Of a DNA stretch of 32,774 bases, positions 32,200 to 32,774 are shown in pieces. The translations under genes and the position numbers were made by a program. Source of the stretch: Emmonsiellopsis sp. PD_33. Lineage: Eukaryota; Ascomycota; Eurotiomycetes; Onygenales; Ajellomycetaceae. Numbering within the stretch: the first letter of the stretch is position 1; each line of letters starts with the position of its first letter. The notes below the pieces were generated by a model. That model did not search any database and was not told the origin of the DNA. It saw only the letters and a list, made by a program, of their open reading frames with translations. The stretch spans positions 1-32,774 of the forward strand of contig JANTQF010000381.1 of NCBI GenBank assembly GCA_032988165.1. The letters are read 5' to 3'.

Positions 32200-32774
32200 T
32201 TAACATCCCAGGAATGTAAGCTACTGATTGAGATCTTACTCAGGTAGGAGAAAGTATTAGTATGGAGCTTCAGTAATTGTGGAAAACTAGCTGAGAAAGT
32301 CTCTCTACCAATTAAGATTCATACTGTTAAGTATGAAGCATGACAGACTCCTGAGTTTTCTATTCCTTGAAAATTGCTGCTAATAGTCATAGAAATGCTT
32401 TGTAAGTAAGTTGATTCTGATGTCTTCAAATATTATTATAATTTATATTGGAATAAATGATTCCTTATCAAGAAGAAGGAGTCTGAGAAATACTGAATTA
32501 TCAATGCCTGCATGAATATGAATGCTGTTATGATTTAGGATGCCTATATTCCTCTCAGTGCTGATGTTTTTGCAGAAGATTTTACTGGGTAAGTTATTAC
32601 TAGCATGATAGATTTCTTTTCTGAATATGATCAGATTACTTTGCATGAGGATAGCTGTAACATGACTGCCTTTCAAACCCTGATTAACCTTCTTTACCAG
32701 ATAACATTACTATAGGATGCCATGAATTCTATTGCTGCCTTCTACTGAGTCATGGCTCACATTCTCTGTTTGAA
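32200..32774 (+). pseudogene. gypsy reverse transcriptase remnant, N-terminal part
   Basis: Starts with the conserved pre-RT segment TSQECKLLIEILLR, continues through FLIKKKESEKY and IINACMNMNAV, DAYIPLSADVFAEDF, FFSEYDQITL, MTAFQT and the region before the catalytic YXDD box, which lies beyond the window. Frame is -1 relative to Gag-protease. Stops fall where Arg, Trp or Gln are usual in the family. The match in motif order is clear. Confidence 0.85.

Larger units (their letters stand above)
28718..32774 (+). mobile_element. broken Ty3/gypsy retrotransposon, cut by the window end
   Basis: Internal part of a gypsy element in the order Gag, zinc knuckle, protease, reverse transcriptase. Gag to protease (29207 to about 31568) stays in a single frame with many stop codons but no indel I can detect; reverse transcriptase is in a different frame. 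Arginine codons of the CGN type are wholly absent, consistent with CpG loss, and Cys or stop appears at expected Arg positions. About 28720-29200 and 31570-32190 have no clear domain. RNase H, integrase and the 3' LTR would lie beyond the window. Confidence 0.85.

Overview
The window reads as nuclear DNA of a filamentous ascomycete. Genes carry 57-71 nt introns with GTNNGN donors, CTRAY-type branch sites and YAG acceptors, promoters are rich in pyrimidine tracts, and the recognisable proteins have filamentous-fungal forms. Compact GC-balanced gene DNA next to an AT-rich, repeat-filled block suggests Onygenales, perhaps Ajellomycetaceae. That placement is inference; I cannot run a search.

Layout. 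1-6024: gene-free, with simple repeats and pyrimidine tracts. 6025-8739 (-): YME1-type i-AAA mitochondrial protease, five exons. 8740-9398: divergent promoter with a CACGTG palindrome. 9399-10478 (+): single-exon protein with a probable OB fold. 11330-12696 (+): GDP-mannose pyrophosphorylase, five exons. 13854-15346 (-): ERG27-type 3-ketosteroid reductase, two exons, convergent with the previous gene. 16853-17984 (+): Cys-rich single-pass membrane protein, two exons. 18427-20313 (-): decayed GMC oxidoreductase. 20393-27053: no intact gene; scattered possible coding remnants and a nest of inverted repeats near 23.7-24.0 kb.

From about 27054 to the end the DNA changes character. It is AT-rich and I find a single CpG in roughly 5.7 kb. 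It holds a broken PIF/Harbinger DNA transposon followed by a broken Ty3/gypsy retrotransposon (probable LTR end, Gag with zinc knuckle, protease, start of reverse transcriptase) that runs off the window. Both are full of stop codons made by C-to-T type changes.

The intact genes are housekeeping: mitochondrial protein quality control, nucleotide-sugar supply for cell-wall mannan and glycosylation, and ergosterol synthesis. They do not form a pathway cluster. I found no convincing new multi-gene system. The points most worth following are the CpG erasure of the repeat block, the long hairpin in the Harbinger leader, an 8-mer repeated in the 6-kb gene-free region, and the OB-fold protein.
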